64,000 nt of DNA. It comes from CAZSBB01 sp964605235 (GTDB lineage Bacteria; Planctomycetota; Phycisphaerae; Phycisphaerales; Phycisphaeraceae). Position 1 is the first letter of the stretch; the number at the start of each line of letters is the position of its first letter. Of the stretch, positions 51,865 through 60,942 are shown one piece after another. The notes beneath the pieces are model-generated. The model made no database searches. It had not been told where the DNA came from and saw nothing but the letters and a program-made list of their open reading frames with translations. The translations under genes were made by a program, and so were the position numbers. The stretch covers positions 1-64,000 of the forward strand of contig CAZSBB010000023.1 of assembly GCA_964605235.1 (NCBI GenBank). The letters are read 5' to 3'.

Positions 51865-53124
51865 ATGAGTAACTCGGCAGACCGTGTTCGTCACGATCCC
51901 TACGCAGCATTTCGACACCGGGGCTATCAGCTCTACTCGCTGGGGTGGATGCTGGTGCTGCTGGGCACGCAGGTGCAGAGCGTCGCTTTGCAGTGGGAAA
52001 TTTATGAGCGCACCGAGCAGGCGATCGCCCTGGGCCTGGTCGGACTGGTGCAGATCGTGCCCGCCCTGCTCTTCCTGTTGCCCGCCGGCCACCTGGCGGA
52101 CAGCCGGGACCGCCGCGGCGTGGTGACCGTCGGCATGGTGGGCACCACGCTGACCAGCCTGGCGCTGGCGGGCGCGTCGATGGCGTCCGCGCCGGTCTGG
52201 CTGCTGTATCTGCTGCTGTTTCTGGACGCCACCTTCCTGTCGCTGGCGCGGCCGGCACGCTCCGCCATGCTGCCGCTGATTGTTCCCGAAGCCGTCTTCG
52301 GCAACGCGGTGACGTGGAACAGCAGCCTGTTTCAACTGGCGATGGTGGTCGGGCCCGCCCTCGGCGGCCTGGTGGTCGCGTGGTGGTTGCCCGCGGCATA
52401 CCTTTTCAGCGCCGCCGGCTCCACCCTCTTCGCCATCATCATGTGGTTCATCGCCCTGCGCCCGCAACAACGCAGCGGCAGCCGGGCGAGTCTGCAAACC
52501 CTGCTGGCGGGGATGAGCTTCGTCCGCCGCACGCCGCTGGTGCTCGCGGCCATCAGTCTGGACATGTTTGCCGTGCTGCTGGGCGGCGCGGTGTACCTGT
52601 TGCCGATCTTCGCCAAGGACATTCTGCAGGTGGGCGAATGGGGTTTCGGGCTGCTGCGGGCAGCGCCGGCAGTAGGCGCGTTGCTCATGGCGCTGGTGCT
52701 GGCGCACACGCCGCCGATGCGTCACGCCGGGCGCAACCTGCTGCTGGCGGTGGCGGGGTTCGGGCTGGCGACCATCATCTTTGGTGTTTCCCGATCCTTC
52801 TGGCTGTCGCTGGTGGCATTGGCGTTGACGGGCGCCTTGGACAATATCAGCGTGGTCATCCGGCACACGCTGGTGCAACTGGCGACGCCGGACTCCATGC
52901 GCGGCCGGGTGTCGGCGGTCAACAGCGTGTTCATCGGGTTGTCCAACGAACTGGGTGGATTCGAATCCGGCCTGGTCGCGCAGGGCTTCGGGCCAGTGGT
53001 CTCGGTGGTCAGCGGCGGCATCGGCACCATCGCCGTGGTCGCGGCGACGGCGGTCATGTCCCCCACGCTGCGCCAACTCGACCGCGTGGACGATGCGGCA
53101 GCCGAACAGAACCGCGCCAGTTAG
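51865..53124 (+). CDS. MFS transporter (EntS-like)
   Basis: 419 residues with about 12 hydrophobic segments, starting at ATG 51865. Motif A-like sequence GHLADSRDRRGVV lies after helix 2, and RPARSAMLPLIVPEAVFGNA, ALDNISVVIRHTLVQLATPD and MRGRVSAVNSVFIGLSNELG are typical of the EntS/MFS_3 group, usually exporters of siderophores or drugs. Transport direction and cargo are unknown; its linkage to two sulfatases could mean sugar export or import. It converges with the PhyH gene (21 bases). A sulfated oligosaccharide importer would more often be of another class, so the link is tentative. Confidence 0.88.
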   Translation: MSNSADRVRHDPYAAFRHRGYQLYSLGWMLVLLGTQVQSVALQWEIYERTEQAIALGLVGLVQIVPALLFLLPAGHLADSRDRRGVVTVGMVGTTLTSLALAGASMASAPVWLLYLLLFLDATFLSLARPARSAMLPLIVPEAVFGNAVTWNSSLFQLAMVVGPALGGLVVAWWLPAAYLFSAAGSTLFAIIMWFIALRPQQRSGSRASLQTLLAGMSFVRRTPLVLAAISLDMFAVLLGGAVYLLPIFAKDILQVGEWGFGLLRAAPAVGALLMALVLAHTPPMRHAGRNLLLAVAGFGLATIIFGVSRSFWLSLVALALTGALDNISVVIRHTLVQLATPDSMRGRVSAVNSVFIGLSNELGGFESGLVAQGFGPVVSVVSGGIGTIAVVAATAVMSPTLRQLDRVDDAAAEQNRAS

Positions 53125-53145
53125 CGCCACCGGCCCGAGTTTGCA

Positions 53146-53970
53146 TCAGTCAATCGCCTGCACGTACTGCATCCATTGCGTCAGGGCCTGCTGCGCGGGC
53201 GTGAACCGGGCGCGCACATGGGCGGGCATGGCGAAGTGATAGTTGTGCTGGGGCGAATAGGTCATGATGTTGAAGTCGCGCGCCACATAGTTGAAATACA
53301 GGTTGGTGCGTGGCTGAGCGCAAACACTGCCCAGCCCGTTGTGCAGCAAGGCTTCGCTGAACAGCAGCACATCGCCCGGTTGACCGAGGATTTGCCGCGT
53401 TCCCGGCAATGTCTGGTCGGGATAATCCCGCCAGTTCAAATCGAAGTTCGACTTATGGCCACCTGGCAGCGCCAGCATGCAGCCGTTCTCCGGCGTGTTT
53501 TCGGTCAGGAAAAACACCACGTTGAGCATCCGCGTACTGATGACGCCCTGCCGGAAGCTGTACCCCTCGGGTCCGATGCCGCGATGCCAGGACCCGACCT
53601 CGTGGCCGGCGGTTTTGCTGATCGACCAGGTGTTCGCCAGTTGCGGGCCGCGCATGAACTCGCGCAGGTAGGGCAGCACGCGCGGATGGTCAATCAACTC
53701 GTCAAAGACCGGGCTCAACCGCAGCAAGCCGTTGAGCCGCAGAAAGCCGGGCCGCTCCTGTCGCGTGGGTTGGCTCTCGGCGCCATCGGGCTGGGGCCGG
53801 CGCCAGTGGCTGTCATCATGCGGCAGCGTTTCGAGACGGCGCACTTCCGCCAGCAGCCGCGCCACGGTCGGCGCATCGAGCGCCTGGCGCAGCAGCAGGT
53901 AGCCCTGCAAGTCGAACAGAAACCGATCCTCCACCGCGACACCGGACGCCTGGGCGGGCTGCGTCGACAT
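53146..53970 (-). CDS. Phytanoyl-CoA dioxygenase (PhyH)-family protein with HxG metal motif
   Basis: 274 residues from ATG 53970, supported by AAGGAGG 7 bases upstream. The double-stranded beta-helix of the PhyH family is apparent: TAGHEVGSWHRGIGPEGYSF, MLNVVFFLTENTPENGCMLA, LPGGHKSN, GDVLLFSEALLHNGLGSV, RTNLYFNYVARDF. Distal iron His210 and the 2-oxoglutarate-binding Arg221 are present. The proximal motif is H129-R-G131, with Gly in place of the usual Asp of HxD, an arrangement seen in nonheme iron halogenases but also in uncharacterised PhyH-like proteins. Divergent from an AraC regulator that may control it. Substrate unknown. Confidence 0.82.
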   Translation of the reverse strand: MSTQPAQASGVAVEDRFLFDLQGYLLLRQALDAPTVARLLAEVRRLETLPHDDSHWRRPQPDGAESQPTRQERPGFLRLNGLLRLSPVFDELIDHPRVLPYLREFMRGPQLANTWSISKTAGHEVGSWHRGIGPEGYSFRQGVISTRMLNVVFFLTENTPENGCMLALPGGHKSNFDLNWRDYPDQTLPGTRQILGQPGDVLLFSEALLHNGLGSVCAQPRTNLYFNYVARDFNIMTYSPQHNYHFAMPAHVRARFTPAQQALTQWMQYVQAID

Positions 53971-54045
53971 GTTGAATCCTCCTTGGCGAATCTTCAGCAT
54001 ACTTCCGGGACCACATTCGGGCTGGTATTCTGACGATCATTCTCC

Positions 54046-54954
54046 ATGATGCCCATGGCTCAGAGTCCTCCCAACCTGTTGAAAAATCCTGTCCCCGATC
54101 CCCCGGCGGGCACGGAGCTGGCGCTGCTGGCGGCTTCGCTGCGGGTGGTGTATCTGCGTGGCGGTGAGACCCGCGCGCTGCTGCGCGATCAGCGCCAGGT
54201 GCTGCCGTTCACGCTGATCGGTCAAAGCTGTGATGTCCCGCTGCGGGTGCAACTGGCGGATCAGGCGATTGTGCCGGTGCCGACCGGCGGCGGTTACATC
54301 CTGCCCGCGGGGCAGCCGCATCGGGTGTTCGCCAGCGGGCCGGGACAGGTCGGCCGTTTCCGCTGGGCCCATCTGCATCTGCAGTTCCAGGACGGCATCG
54401 ACCTGTTCCACTTCTGCCAGTCGCCCGCGGGCGTCAGCGCGGCCACGGGTCGGCAGATCGGCCAACTGAACCTGGCGCTGCTCCGCGCCAGCCAAACCGC
54501 GCCACCGAGCATGGCCGGGGCTGTGCGGTTGCATCGCCTCTGCGCCCGGCTGCTGACGCTGCTGATCCGCTGTTGCCCGGCACGCGCGGAGGGGCTGGCG
54601 CAGTTGGCGACCTTGAGCCGCCTGGAGCCGGTGTTCCAGTTCATGCGCGAACATCTGGCGCGGCCGGTGCTGCGCGACGAGCTGGCGCACGCGGCCGGAC
54701 TATCCCCCTCGCGCTTTCACGCGCTGTTTCAGCAAAGCACCGGCCGCAGCCCGTTGGCGTACCTGACACAACTGCGGCTGCAACGGGCACAGGAAATTTT
54801 GCTGAGCACCAACAGGCCCATCGCGCAGGTCGCCGAGGCGGTAGGTTTCCGGGATCCCTTCCATTTCACGCGCACCTTTACTCGGACCACGGGCATGAGT
54901 CCTCGGCGGTATCGCGTTGCTGCGCGGGACACCCATCCCCCCGCCGGCAGCTAG
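54046..54954 (+). CDS. AraC-family transcriptional regulator
   Basis: 302 residues from ATG 54046. The N-terminal half has a cupin-like effector fold (VVYLRGGETRALLRD, GGGYILPAGQPHRVFASGPG). The two helix-turn-helix units are at about 200-295: LRDELAHAAGLSPSRFHALF, STGRSPLAYLTQLRLQRAQE, NRPIAQVAEAVGFRDPFHFT, ending FTRTTGMSPRRYR. Divergent from the PhyH gene (75-base gap, no clear operator seen). The 291-base gap after it separates it from the lipid operon and contains a promoter-like sequence; whether it regulates that operon is not indicated. Confidence 0.92.
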   Translation: MMPMAQSPPNLLKNPVPDPPAGTELALLAASLRVVYLRGGETRALLRDQRQVLPFTLIGQSCDVPLRVQLADQAIVPVPTGGGYILPAGQPHRVFASGPGQVGRFRWAHLHLQFQDGIDLFHFCQSPAGVSAATGRQIGQLNLALLRASQTAPPSMAGAVRLHRLCARLLTLLIRCCPARAEGLAQLATLSRLEPVFQFMREHLARPVLRDELAHAAGLSPSRFHALFQQSTGRSPLAYLTQLRLQRAQEILLSTNRPIAQVAEAVGFRDPFHFTRTFTRTTGMSPRRYRVAARDTHPPAGS

Positions 54955-55133
54955 CCGGGATCGCGGCCGGAGCACGGAAGCCCATCCCGAGCGCTGCCCC
55001 AAGCCCTCTGCAGTTCCCCCGGGCCAATCTGTATATCGTTCATATCATCCGCTTATCTCATTTTCAGACAGCGTCTCCACATCTCCCCGAGGTACCTGTA
55101 CTACAATTATCACTGCATATTTCTATTTATGGC

Positions 55134-55163
55134 TTGACACGACGGCAATTCCGGGGAGAATAA
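55134..55163 (+). promoter_or_regulatory. Sigma-70-like promoter for the lipid operon
   Basis: TTGACA at 55134-55139 is followed, about 18-19 bases later, by GAATAAT (55158-55164). The surrounding 100 bases are unusually AT-rich for the window. It is located 82 bases before the desaturase GTG start. No ECF-type consensus was identified. The rest of the gap 54955-55245 holds no gene. Confidence 0.5.
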
Positions 55164-55245
55164 TAAAACGTTCAAATCGTTCACTAAATCAAACGGGCGT
55201 GGGGCCACCCGATGGTGAAGCCCTGCCGGCCCGGGAGTCGCCAAG

Positions 55246-56217
55246 GTGAATGCACTGGTGTCCAAGTTCTGGCGTTCGTCGCTGCTGCGCTGGTTGTTGA
55301 CCGACCAGGGCTCGGCGCCAGCCAACCCGTTGGACATTCAGCGCCAGCGCATCGACGTCGTCCGCTGCCTGCCGTTCTTCGCCCTGCACGTCGGCTGTCT
55401 GGCGGTCTGGTGGGTGGGCATCAGCGCCACGGCGGTGCTGGTTGCCCTGGGCCTGTACCTGTTGCGGATGTTCCTGATCACCGCCTTCTACCATCGCTAT
55501 TTCGCCCATCGCGCCTTCAAGACCAGCCGCCTGGTGCAGGCCGTCGCCGCGGCGCTGGCGTGCACCGCCGGCCAGCGCGGGCCGTTGTGGTGGGCGGCCC
55601 ATCATCGCCATCACCACAAGCATTCCGACCAGGATCAGGACATCCACTCGCCCCACATCGTCAGTCTGCTGCGCAGCCACATGGGCTGGTTCATGACCCC
55701 TGCCGCCTTCGCCACGCGCGACGAGTACATTCGTGACTGGCAGCGCTATCCCGAACTGCGCTGGCTCAACCGCTTCGACTGGGCGCCCTTCCTGCTGCTG
55801 GGCGGCATCCTGTGGCTGGCGGGCGCGCTGCTGGAACGCACCGCCCCCCAACTGGGCGTCACCGGGGCGCAGTTGTTCGTCTGGGGTTTCTGCCTCTCCA
55901 CGGTGCTGGTCTACCACGCCACCTACACCATCAATTCGCTGGCGCATCGCTTTGGTTCCCGGCGTTACGCCACCGCCGACCACAGCCGCAACAATTTGTG
56001 GCTGGCGCTGCTGACGCTCGGGGAAGGCTGGCACAACAACCATCACCACTATCCCGGCGCCGCCCGGCAGGGCTTTTACTGGTGGGAAATCGATCTGACC
56101 TGGTATCTGCTGCTGCTGCTGGAGCGGCTGGGCGTCGTCCGCGACCTGCGGCCCGTGCCGGCGCCGGCGCTGGGGCGCAACCGGGTGGAGTCAGCAACCG
56201 TGCAGGAGGCCCACTGA
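55246..56217 (+). CDS. Acyl-lipid/acyl-CoA desaturase
   Basis: 323 residues from GTG 55246. Integral-membrane fatty acid desaturase with four hydrophobic helices and the three histidine boxes: HRYFAH (His83-His88), HHRHHH (119-124) and HNNHHHYPG (about 263-271). This arrangement corresponds to the delta-9 acyl-CoA/lipid desaturase (OLE1/DesC) group, which uses a diiron centre and O2. It introduces a cis double bond into fatty acyl chains. It is the first gene of the operon; its stop overlaps the next start (TGATG). It would supply the unsaturated substrate for the downstream methyltransferases. Confidence 0.92.
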   Translation: MNALVSKFWRSSLLRWLLTDQGSAPANPLDIQRQRIDVVRCLPFFALHVGCLAVWWVGISATAVLVALGLYLLRMFLITAFYHRYFAHRAFKTSRLVQAVAAALACTAGQRGPLWWAAHHRHHHKHSDQDQDIHSPHIVSLLRSHMGWFMTPAAFATRDEYIRDWQRYPELRWLNRFDWAPFLLLGGILWLAGALLERTAPQLGVTGAQLFVWGFCLSTVLVYHATYTINSLAHRFGSRRYATADHSRNNLWLALLTLGEGWHNNHHHYPGAARQGFYWWEIDLTWYLLLLLERLGVVRDLRPVPAPALGRNRVESATVQEAH

Positions 56218-57476
56218 TGAAAGTCGCCATCATTGGCAGTGGCATCTCCGGCAGCGTCGCGGCGCACCACCTGCACCGCCGCTGCGACCTGACCGTTTTC
56301 GAAGCCGACTCGCGCATCGGCGGGCACACCCACACCGTGCAAGTCGAGCACGCCGGCCAAAGCTGGGCGATCGACACCGGCTTCATCGTCTACAACGAGC
56401 CGAACTATCCCCATTTCAGCCGCCTGCTCCGCGAACTGGAAGTGCCGACCCAGCCGACCAGCATGAGCTTCGCCGTGCGCTGCGATCGCACGGGTCTGGA
56501 ATACAACGGCACGGGGCTCAATCGGCTCTTCGCCCAGCGCCGCAACTGCGTGCGCTGGAGCTTCTGGCGCATGCTCAGCGACATCCTGCGCTTTGGCCGT
56601 CAGGCGCCGCGCCTGCTCGACGATGAATCCCAGGACCCGACCGTCGAGGAGTTCCTTCACGCCGGCCGCTACAGCCCCATCTTCCGCGAGCACTATCTGG
56701 TGCCGCTGGGCGCCGCCCTGTGGTCCTGCCCCCCCGACAGCTTTCGGCAGTTCCAGATGCGTTTTGTGGTCCGCTTCCTGCACAACCACGCCATGCTGCA
56801 GCTCGGCGGCCGACCGGTCTGGCGGGTGATCCGGGGCGGTTCGCAGAACTACAGCGACAAGCTGACCGCGCCGTTCCGCGCCTGCATCCGCACCGGCACG
56901 CCGGTGGTCAATGTCCGCCGGGTGGCGGGGCGCCTGCAGTTGCGCACCGCCGCCGGCGAGAGCGAAGCTTTCGACCATGTGATCTTCGCCTGCCACGCCG
57001 ACCAGGCGCTGCGGATTCTGGAGCAGCCGCTGCCGGTCGAGCGGCAGGTGCTCGCCTGCTTCCCCTACCAGCGGAACATCGCGACCCTGCATACGGACGA
57101 AAGCGTGCTGCCGACGCGCCGCCTGGCGCGCGCCAGTTGGAACGTGCATCTGCCCGCCGACCGCGAACGCTTCGCCCTGGTCACCTACAACATGAATCTG
57201 CTCCAGTCGCTCAAAGCGCCGTGCACTTTCTGCGTCACGCTCAACGACGATGGACGAATCGACCCCGCCCGGGTGCTGCGCCGCATCACCTACCACCATC
57301 CGCTGTATTTCCGGGACCGGGTCGCGGCCCAGCGGCGGCATCGGGAACTGATCGACCTGCAGGGCGTTTCCTACTGCGGCGCCTACTGGGGCTATGGCTT
57401 CCATGAAGACGGCGTCACCAGCGCCATGCGTGTCGCCGATGTGCTGCTGATGAAGCAGGCGGTGCCGCATGTATAG
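56217..57476 (+). CDS. FAD-dependent oxidoreductase of the COG2907 group
   Basis: 419 residues from ATG 56217, overlapping the desaturase stop by one base, with AGGAGG 7 bases upstream. The Rossmann motif IIGSGISGSVAAHHLHRR and the family-specific IGGHTHTV mark the NAD/FAD-binding amine-oxidase-like group COG2907. Conserved DTGFIVYNEPNYPHF follows, and CGAYWGYGFHEDGV is at the C-terminus. Members almost always sit next to DUF1365 and cyclopropane-synthase genes, as here. In alpha-proteobacteria, related clusters are implicated in making methylated or furan fatty acids, with this type of protein acting as a flavin-linked desaturase; that role is inference here. Confidence 0.88.
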   Translation: MKVAIIGSGISGSVAAHHLHRRCDLTVFEADSRIGGHTHTVQVEHAGQSWAIDTGFIVYNEPNYPHFSRLLRELEVPTQPTSMSFAVRCDRTGLEYNGTGLNRLFAQRRNCVRWSFWRMLSDILRFGRQAPRLLDDESQDPTVEEFLHAGRYSPIFREHYLVPLGAALWSCPPDSFRQFQMRFVVRFLHNHAMLQLGGRPVWRVIRGGSQNYSDKLTAPFRACIRTGTPVVNVRRVAGRLQLRTAAGESEAFDHVIFACHADQALRILEQPLPVERQVLACFPYQRNIATLHTDESVLPTRRLARASWNVHLPADRERFALVTYNMNLLQSLKAPCTFCVTLNDDGRIDPARVLRRITYHHPLYFRDRVAAQRRHRELIDLQGVSYCGAYWGYGFHEDGVTSAMRVADVLLMKQAVPHV

Positions 57477-58239
57477 CTGCATCTACGAGGGTCAGGTGCG
57501 GCATCGCCGGCGGGCGCCGATCACCCACGCCTTTCGCTATCGCCTGTTCATGCTGCATCTGGACCTGGGCGAACTCGATGAGGTTTTCGCCGGACGCTGG
57601 CTGTGGTCCACCCGCCGACCCGCGCTGGCGTGGTTTCGCCGGGCGGATCACCTGGGGCCGGCCGGGCAGCAGCTCGACCAGAGCGTGCGCACGCTGGTCC
57701 AGCAACGCACCGGGCGCACGCCTCCGGGGCCGATCACGCTGCTGACCCACCTGCGTTACGCCGGCTATGTGATGAACCCGGTCAGCTTCTACTACTGCTG
57801 GGAAAGCTGTCGCACCCGCCTGCACAGCATTGTGGCTTCGATCACCAACACGCCCTGGGGCGAGCGACATCACTATGTGCTGCCGATTGACGCCCCGCCG
57901 CGCCGCACGCACCGCTTCACTTTCGCCAAGGATTTCCACGTCTCGCCCTTCATGCCGATGACGCAGCATTACGACTGGCGGCTGACCACCCCCGCCCAGC
58001 AGTTGTGCGTGCACATGATCAATCAGCAACAGGGCCGGGCGTTGTTTGACGCCACGCTGCTGCTGCGTCGTCGGGCGATCACCGGCCTGAACCTGGCGCG
58101 GGTGCTGGCGGCGTACCCGCTGATGACCGTGCAGGTGATCGCCGGCATCTACTGGCAGGCGCTGCGGCTGAAGCTCAAAGGCGCGCCGTTCCATCCCCAT
58201 CCCCGCCATCGGCTGACCACTGCCGGAGAAACCTCATGA
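57469..58239 (+). CDS. DUF1365 protein
   Basis: 256 residues from ATG 57469, overlapping the oxidoreductase gene by 8 bases. The family pattern is clear: YEGQVRHRRRAPITHAFRYR, LLTHLRYAGYVMNPVSFYYC, FAKDFHVSPFMPMTQHYDWR. It has a C-terminal hydrophobic helix. DUF1365 (COG3496) proteins are conserved partners of COG2907 oxidoreductases and cyclopropane-type methyltransferases, but their biochemistry is poorly defined. Conserved His and Tyr residues could bind a metal or lipid. The stop overlaps the next start by 4 bases, confirming a single operon. Confidence 0.92.
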   Translation: MYSCIYEGQVRHRRRAPITHAFRYRLFMLHLDLGELDEVFAGRWLWSTRRPALAWFRRADHLGPAGQQLDQSVRTLVQQRTGRTPPGPITLLTHLRYAGYVMNPVSFYYCWESCRTRLHSIVASITNTPWGERHHYVLPIDAPPRRTHRFTFAKDFHVSPFMPMTQHYDWRLTTPAQQLCVHMINQQQGRALFDATLLLRRRAITGLNLARVLAAYPLMTVQVIAGIYWQALRLKLKGAPFHPHPRHRLTTAGETS

Positions 58240-59558
58240 GTCAGACCGCCCTGCGCCAATCGCTGCCCCCGTTGGCATCCACCAGCTCTCCCCTTGGCCC
58301 CGGGACCTGGCTGCAGCGCCGCGCCCGAACGCTGGTGCTGCGGCAACTGGCCGGGCTGCAACACGGCCAACTGGTCCTGAACGAAGGCGACCAGCACTGG
58401 ACGCTGGGGCATGAACCCGCGGGTGACCCGGCTGCTTCTCCCCATGCCGCGCAACTGACGGTGCGCGACCCGCGCTTCTACACCATGCTCGCCCTGCAGG
58501 GCAGCCTGGGCGCCGCCGAGGCGTATATCCGCCGCTGGTGGGACAGCGCGGACCTGGTCGGCCTGCTGCGCCTGCTGCTGCGTCATGCGCCGGTCGCCAG
58601 CGCGTTGTCGCGCGCCGGCATCGGTTGGCGCGATCTGCTCGAACGCATCCGTTATCGCCTGCACGCCAACACCATTGCGGGCAGTCGGCGCAACATCCAC
58701 GCCCATTATGATCTGGGCAACGAGTTCTTCGCCCTGTTTCTGGACCCCACGCTCAGCTACTCCTGCGCGATCTTTCCATCGCCCCACGCCACGCTTGAGC
58801 AGGCGTCGCTCCACAAGCTGGACGTGGTCTGCCGCAAGCTGGACTTGCAGCCCACGGATCACCTGCTGGAAATCGGCGCCGGCTGGGGCGCGTTGGCGCT
58901 GCATGCCGCCATGCGGTACGGCTGTCGCGTCACCACCACCACGATCTCCCGGGCGCAGCATGAACAGGCGCGGCAACGCATCGCCGCGGCGGGTTTACAG
59001 CACCGCATCACCCTCCTGCAGCGCGATTACCGCGAGCTGACCGGCACCTACGACAAGCTGGTGAGCATCGAAATGATCGAAGCCGTCGGGCACGAAAACC
59101 TGCCCACCTTCTTCGGGCAGTGCGCCCGGTTGCTGACGCCCAGCGGGCTGATGCTCCTCCAGGGCATCACCATGAACGAGCAGAACTACGCCCGCTATCG
59201 CCGCCGGGTGGATTTCATCCAGCGCTACATTTTTCCCGGCAGTTGCTGCCCGGCCCTGAGCGCCCTGCTGGCGGCGGTGCGCGACGGCAGCGACCTGCGC
59301 GTCCACCATCTCGAAGACATCGGCGCCCACTATGTCCCCACGCTCGAAACCTGGCGGCAAAAGTTCGCCCAGGCCGCGCCGCAATTGGACGCCATGGGTT
59401 TTGACGACGCTTTTCAGCGCACCTGGGATTACTACTTCGCCTACTGCGCCGCGGGCTTTGCCGAACGCTACATCGGCGATGTGCAGTTGCTGCTGGCGCG
59501 GCCGGGCAATCGCGCCCCGCTGCTCTCCTGCGCCAGTATCGGAAACCTGCCGTCATGA
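58236..59558 (+). CDS. Cyclopropane-fatty-acyl-phospholipid-synthase-type methyltransferase
   Basis: 440 residues, overlapping the previous gene by 4 bases. SAM-dependent enzyme that methylates or cyclopropanates unsaturated acyl chains of phospholipids. Features in order: N-terminal lipid-binding region with FYTMLALQGSLGAAEAYIRR, YDLGNEFFALFLDPTLSYSC, SAM-binding LEIGAGWGALALHAA, SIEMIEAVGHENL, then the family-typical NYARYRRRVDFIQRYIFPGS. The Cys, Glu and His/Tyr residues that hold bicarbonate in E. coli Cfa appear conserved by eye. In this operon context it may methylate rather than cyclopropanate. High confidence in family, lower in product. Confidence 0.92.
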   Translation: MSQTALRQSLPPLASTSSPLGPGTWLQRRARTLVLRQLAGLQHGQLVLNEGDQHWTLGHEPAGDPAASPHAAQLTVRDPRFYTMLALQGSLGAAEAYIRRWWDSADLVGLLRLLLRHAPVASALSRAGIGWRDLLERIRYRLHANTIAGSRRNIHAHYDLGNEFFALFLDPTLSYSCAIFPSPHATLEQASLHKLDVVCRKLDLQPTDHLLEIGAGWGALALHAAMRYGCRVTTTTISRAQHEQARQRIAAAGLQHRITLLQRDYRELTGTYDKLVSIEMIEAVGHENLPTFFGQCARLLTPSGLMLLQGITMNEQNYARYRRRVDFIQRYIFPGSCCPALSALLAAVRDGSDLRVHHLEDIGAHYVPTLETWRQKFAQAAPQLDAMGFDDAFQRTWDYYFAYCAAGFAERYIGDVQLLLARPGNRAPLLSCASIGNLPS

Positions 59559-60130
59559 ACCGCTTGCTGGTCAATTTCGTGTGCTTCGAAGCCTTGTGGC
59601 TGCTGGTGATCGTCACCGCAGCCCAGGGGCGCGCGGTGCTGGGAATTGCGATGTCAGCCTTGTGGTGGGCGGTGCACCTGTGGCGCAGCGCCCACCGGCA
59701 GCGTGAGATGCAGGTGATGATGGTGGCCGCGGCGCTGGGAGCGGTGCTGGACTCGCTGCTGGTGCTCGCGGGGCAAATGTCGTTTCCCGCGCCGGCGCAT
59801 TTTGGCCCGTTGACCACATCCTGGATGGTGGTGCTGTGGATCAATCTGGCGGCGACGCTCAATGGCTGCCTGCGCTGGCTGCGCGGCCGACTGTGGTTGA
59901 CCGCGGCGCTGGGAGCGGTCAGCGCGCCTCTGGCGTACTACAGCGGGATGCAGCTGGGCGCGATCCAACTGGCGGCTCCGCTGCCGCAGAGCCTGGGCAT
60001 GATCGCGCTGGTCTGGCTGGGTGCGCTGCCGCTGCTGGTGGGCTGTAATGAATGGCTGGCGGCCCATGCCGCCCGGCAGTCGGCGCAGGCCGACGCCGCC
60101 AACCCCATGCGCCCGGAAGGCACTCCCTGA
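59555..60130 (+). CDS. DUF2878 membrane protein
   Basis: 191 residues, ATG 59555 overlapping the previous stop by 4 bases. Six or so hydrophobic helices are evident (FEALWLLVIVTAAQGRAVLG, VMMVAAALGAVLDSLLVLA, TSWMVVLWINLAATLNGCLR, LGMIALVWLGALPLLVG). The pattern LGAVLDSLLV and SWMVVLWINLAATLN matches DUF2878, a family regularly encoded with COG2907/DUF1365/cyclopropane-type genes. Function unknown; a membrane role in lipid handling is inferred only from the operon. Its stop overlaps the next start by one base. Confidence 0.85.
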   Translation: MNRLLVNFVCFEALWLLVIVTAAQGRAVLGIAMSALWWAVHLWRSAHRQREMQVMMVAAALGAVLDSLLVLAGQMSFPAPAHFGPLTTSWMVVLWINLAATLNGCLRWLRGRLWLTAALGAVSAPLAYYSGMQLGAIQLAAPLPQSLGMIALVWLGALPLLVGCNEWLAAHAARQSAQADAANPMRPEGTP

Positions 60131-60942
60131 TGGATACCTGGGCGCTCATCGCAGTGGCGTATGCCGTCATGGTCGTATTGATGGCCCTGATGTGGTGGTG
60201 GCAGCGCGTCACCGGCAACGCGGGGATCGTCGATGTGGCGTGGAGCTTCGGTACCGGTTTATGCGGGATGTGGTTTGCATGGGGCGCAGCGGGCGCGCCG
60301 GCGCGCCGCGGACTGCTGGGCGCGCTGGTGGGCGTATGGGCGTTGCGGCTGGGACTGCATCTGCTGCATCGGATGCGTCAGGAACGGGAGGACGGGCGCT
60401 ATGCCGCGCTGCGCGCCAAGTGGGGCGCGCGCACCCAGGCGTACCTGTTCGCCTTCTTCCAGGTGCAGGCGGCATGGGCGGTTCTGTTCGCGTTGCCCAT
60501 GCTGTGCGCCGCCGCCAATCCCGTGCCGGCGCTGGCGTGGCATGACTGGCTGGCGCTGGGTATCTGGGTGATCGCGGTGGCGGGCGAAGCGGTCGCGGAC
60601 CGGCAACTGGCGCGTTTTCGCCACCACCCGGCTCATCGAGGACTGGTCTGTCAGACGGGACTGTGGCGCTACAGCCGACATCCGAACTACTTTTTTGAAT
60701 GGCTGCACTGGTGGAGCTATGTGGCGCTGAGCATCGGTTCGGTGTGGGTCTGGCCGGCGCTGGGCGGCCCGCTGGTGATGTACCTGTTCCTGACCCGGGT
60801 GACCGGCATTCCGCCGACCGAAGCCCAGGCCTTGCGCAGCCGGGGCGACGCCTATCGGCAATATCAACGCACGACCAACGCCCTGTTCCCCGGCCCGCGC
60901 CGCCGACCGCCGGTTGAACCCCATCTGGAGACCACCGCATGA
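60130..60942 (+). CDS. DUF1295 (steroid 5-alpha-reductase-like) membrane protein
   Basis: 270 residues from ATG 60130, overlapping the preceding stop (TGATG). Multi-pass membrane protein (ALIAVAYAVMVVLMALMWWW, LLGALVGVWALRLGLHLL, AVLFALPMLCAAANPV). The C-terminal signature GLWRYSRHPNYFFEWLHWWS with the later RVTGIPPTEAQALRSRGDAY is that of DUF1295/steroid reductase-like proteins, where NADPH is bound. It may reduce a double bond in a lipid intermediate. Often found in the same cluster as COG2907, so the operon is canonical at this point. Overlaps the following methyltransferase by 4 bases. Confidence 0.9.
   Translation: MDTWALIAVAYAVMVVLMALMWWWQRVTGNAGIVDVAWSFGTGLCGMWFAWGAAGAPARRGLLGALVGVWALRLGLHLLHRMRQEREDGRYAALRAKWGARTQAYLFAFFQVQAAWAVLFALPMLCAAANPVPALAWHDWLALGIWVIAVAGEAVADRQLARFRHHPAHRGLVCQTGLWRYSRHPNYFFEWLHWWSYVALSIGSVWVWPALGGPLVMYLFLTRVTGIPPTEAQALRSRGDAYRQYQRTTNALFPGPRRRPPVEPHLETTA

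Noticed and set aside
51703..53130. Minus-strand frame rich in Arg, Gln and His opposite the MFS gene
   Set aside because: The MFS reading frame has 12 hydrophobic segments and conserved motifs; the other frame is low complexity.
54939..54965. Terminator after the AraC gene (CCGGC-GCCGG pair)
   Set aside because: The stem is only five bases and no T-run follows.
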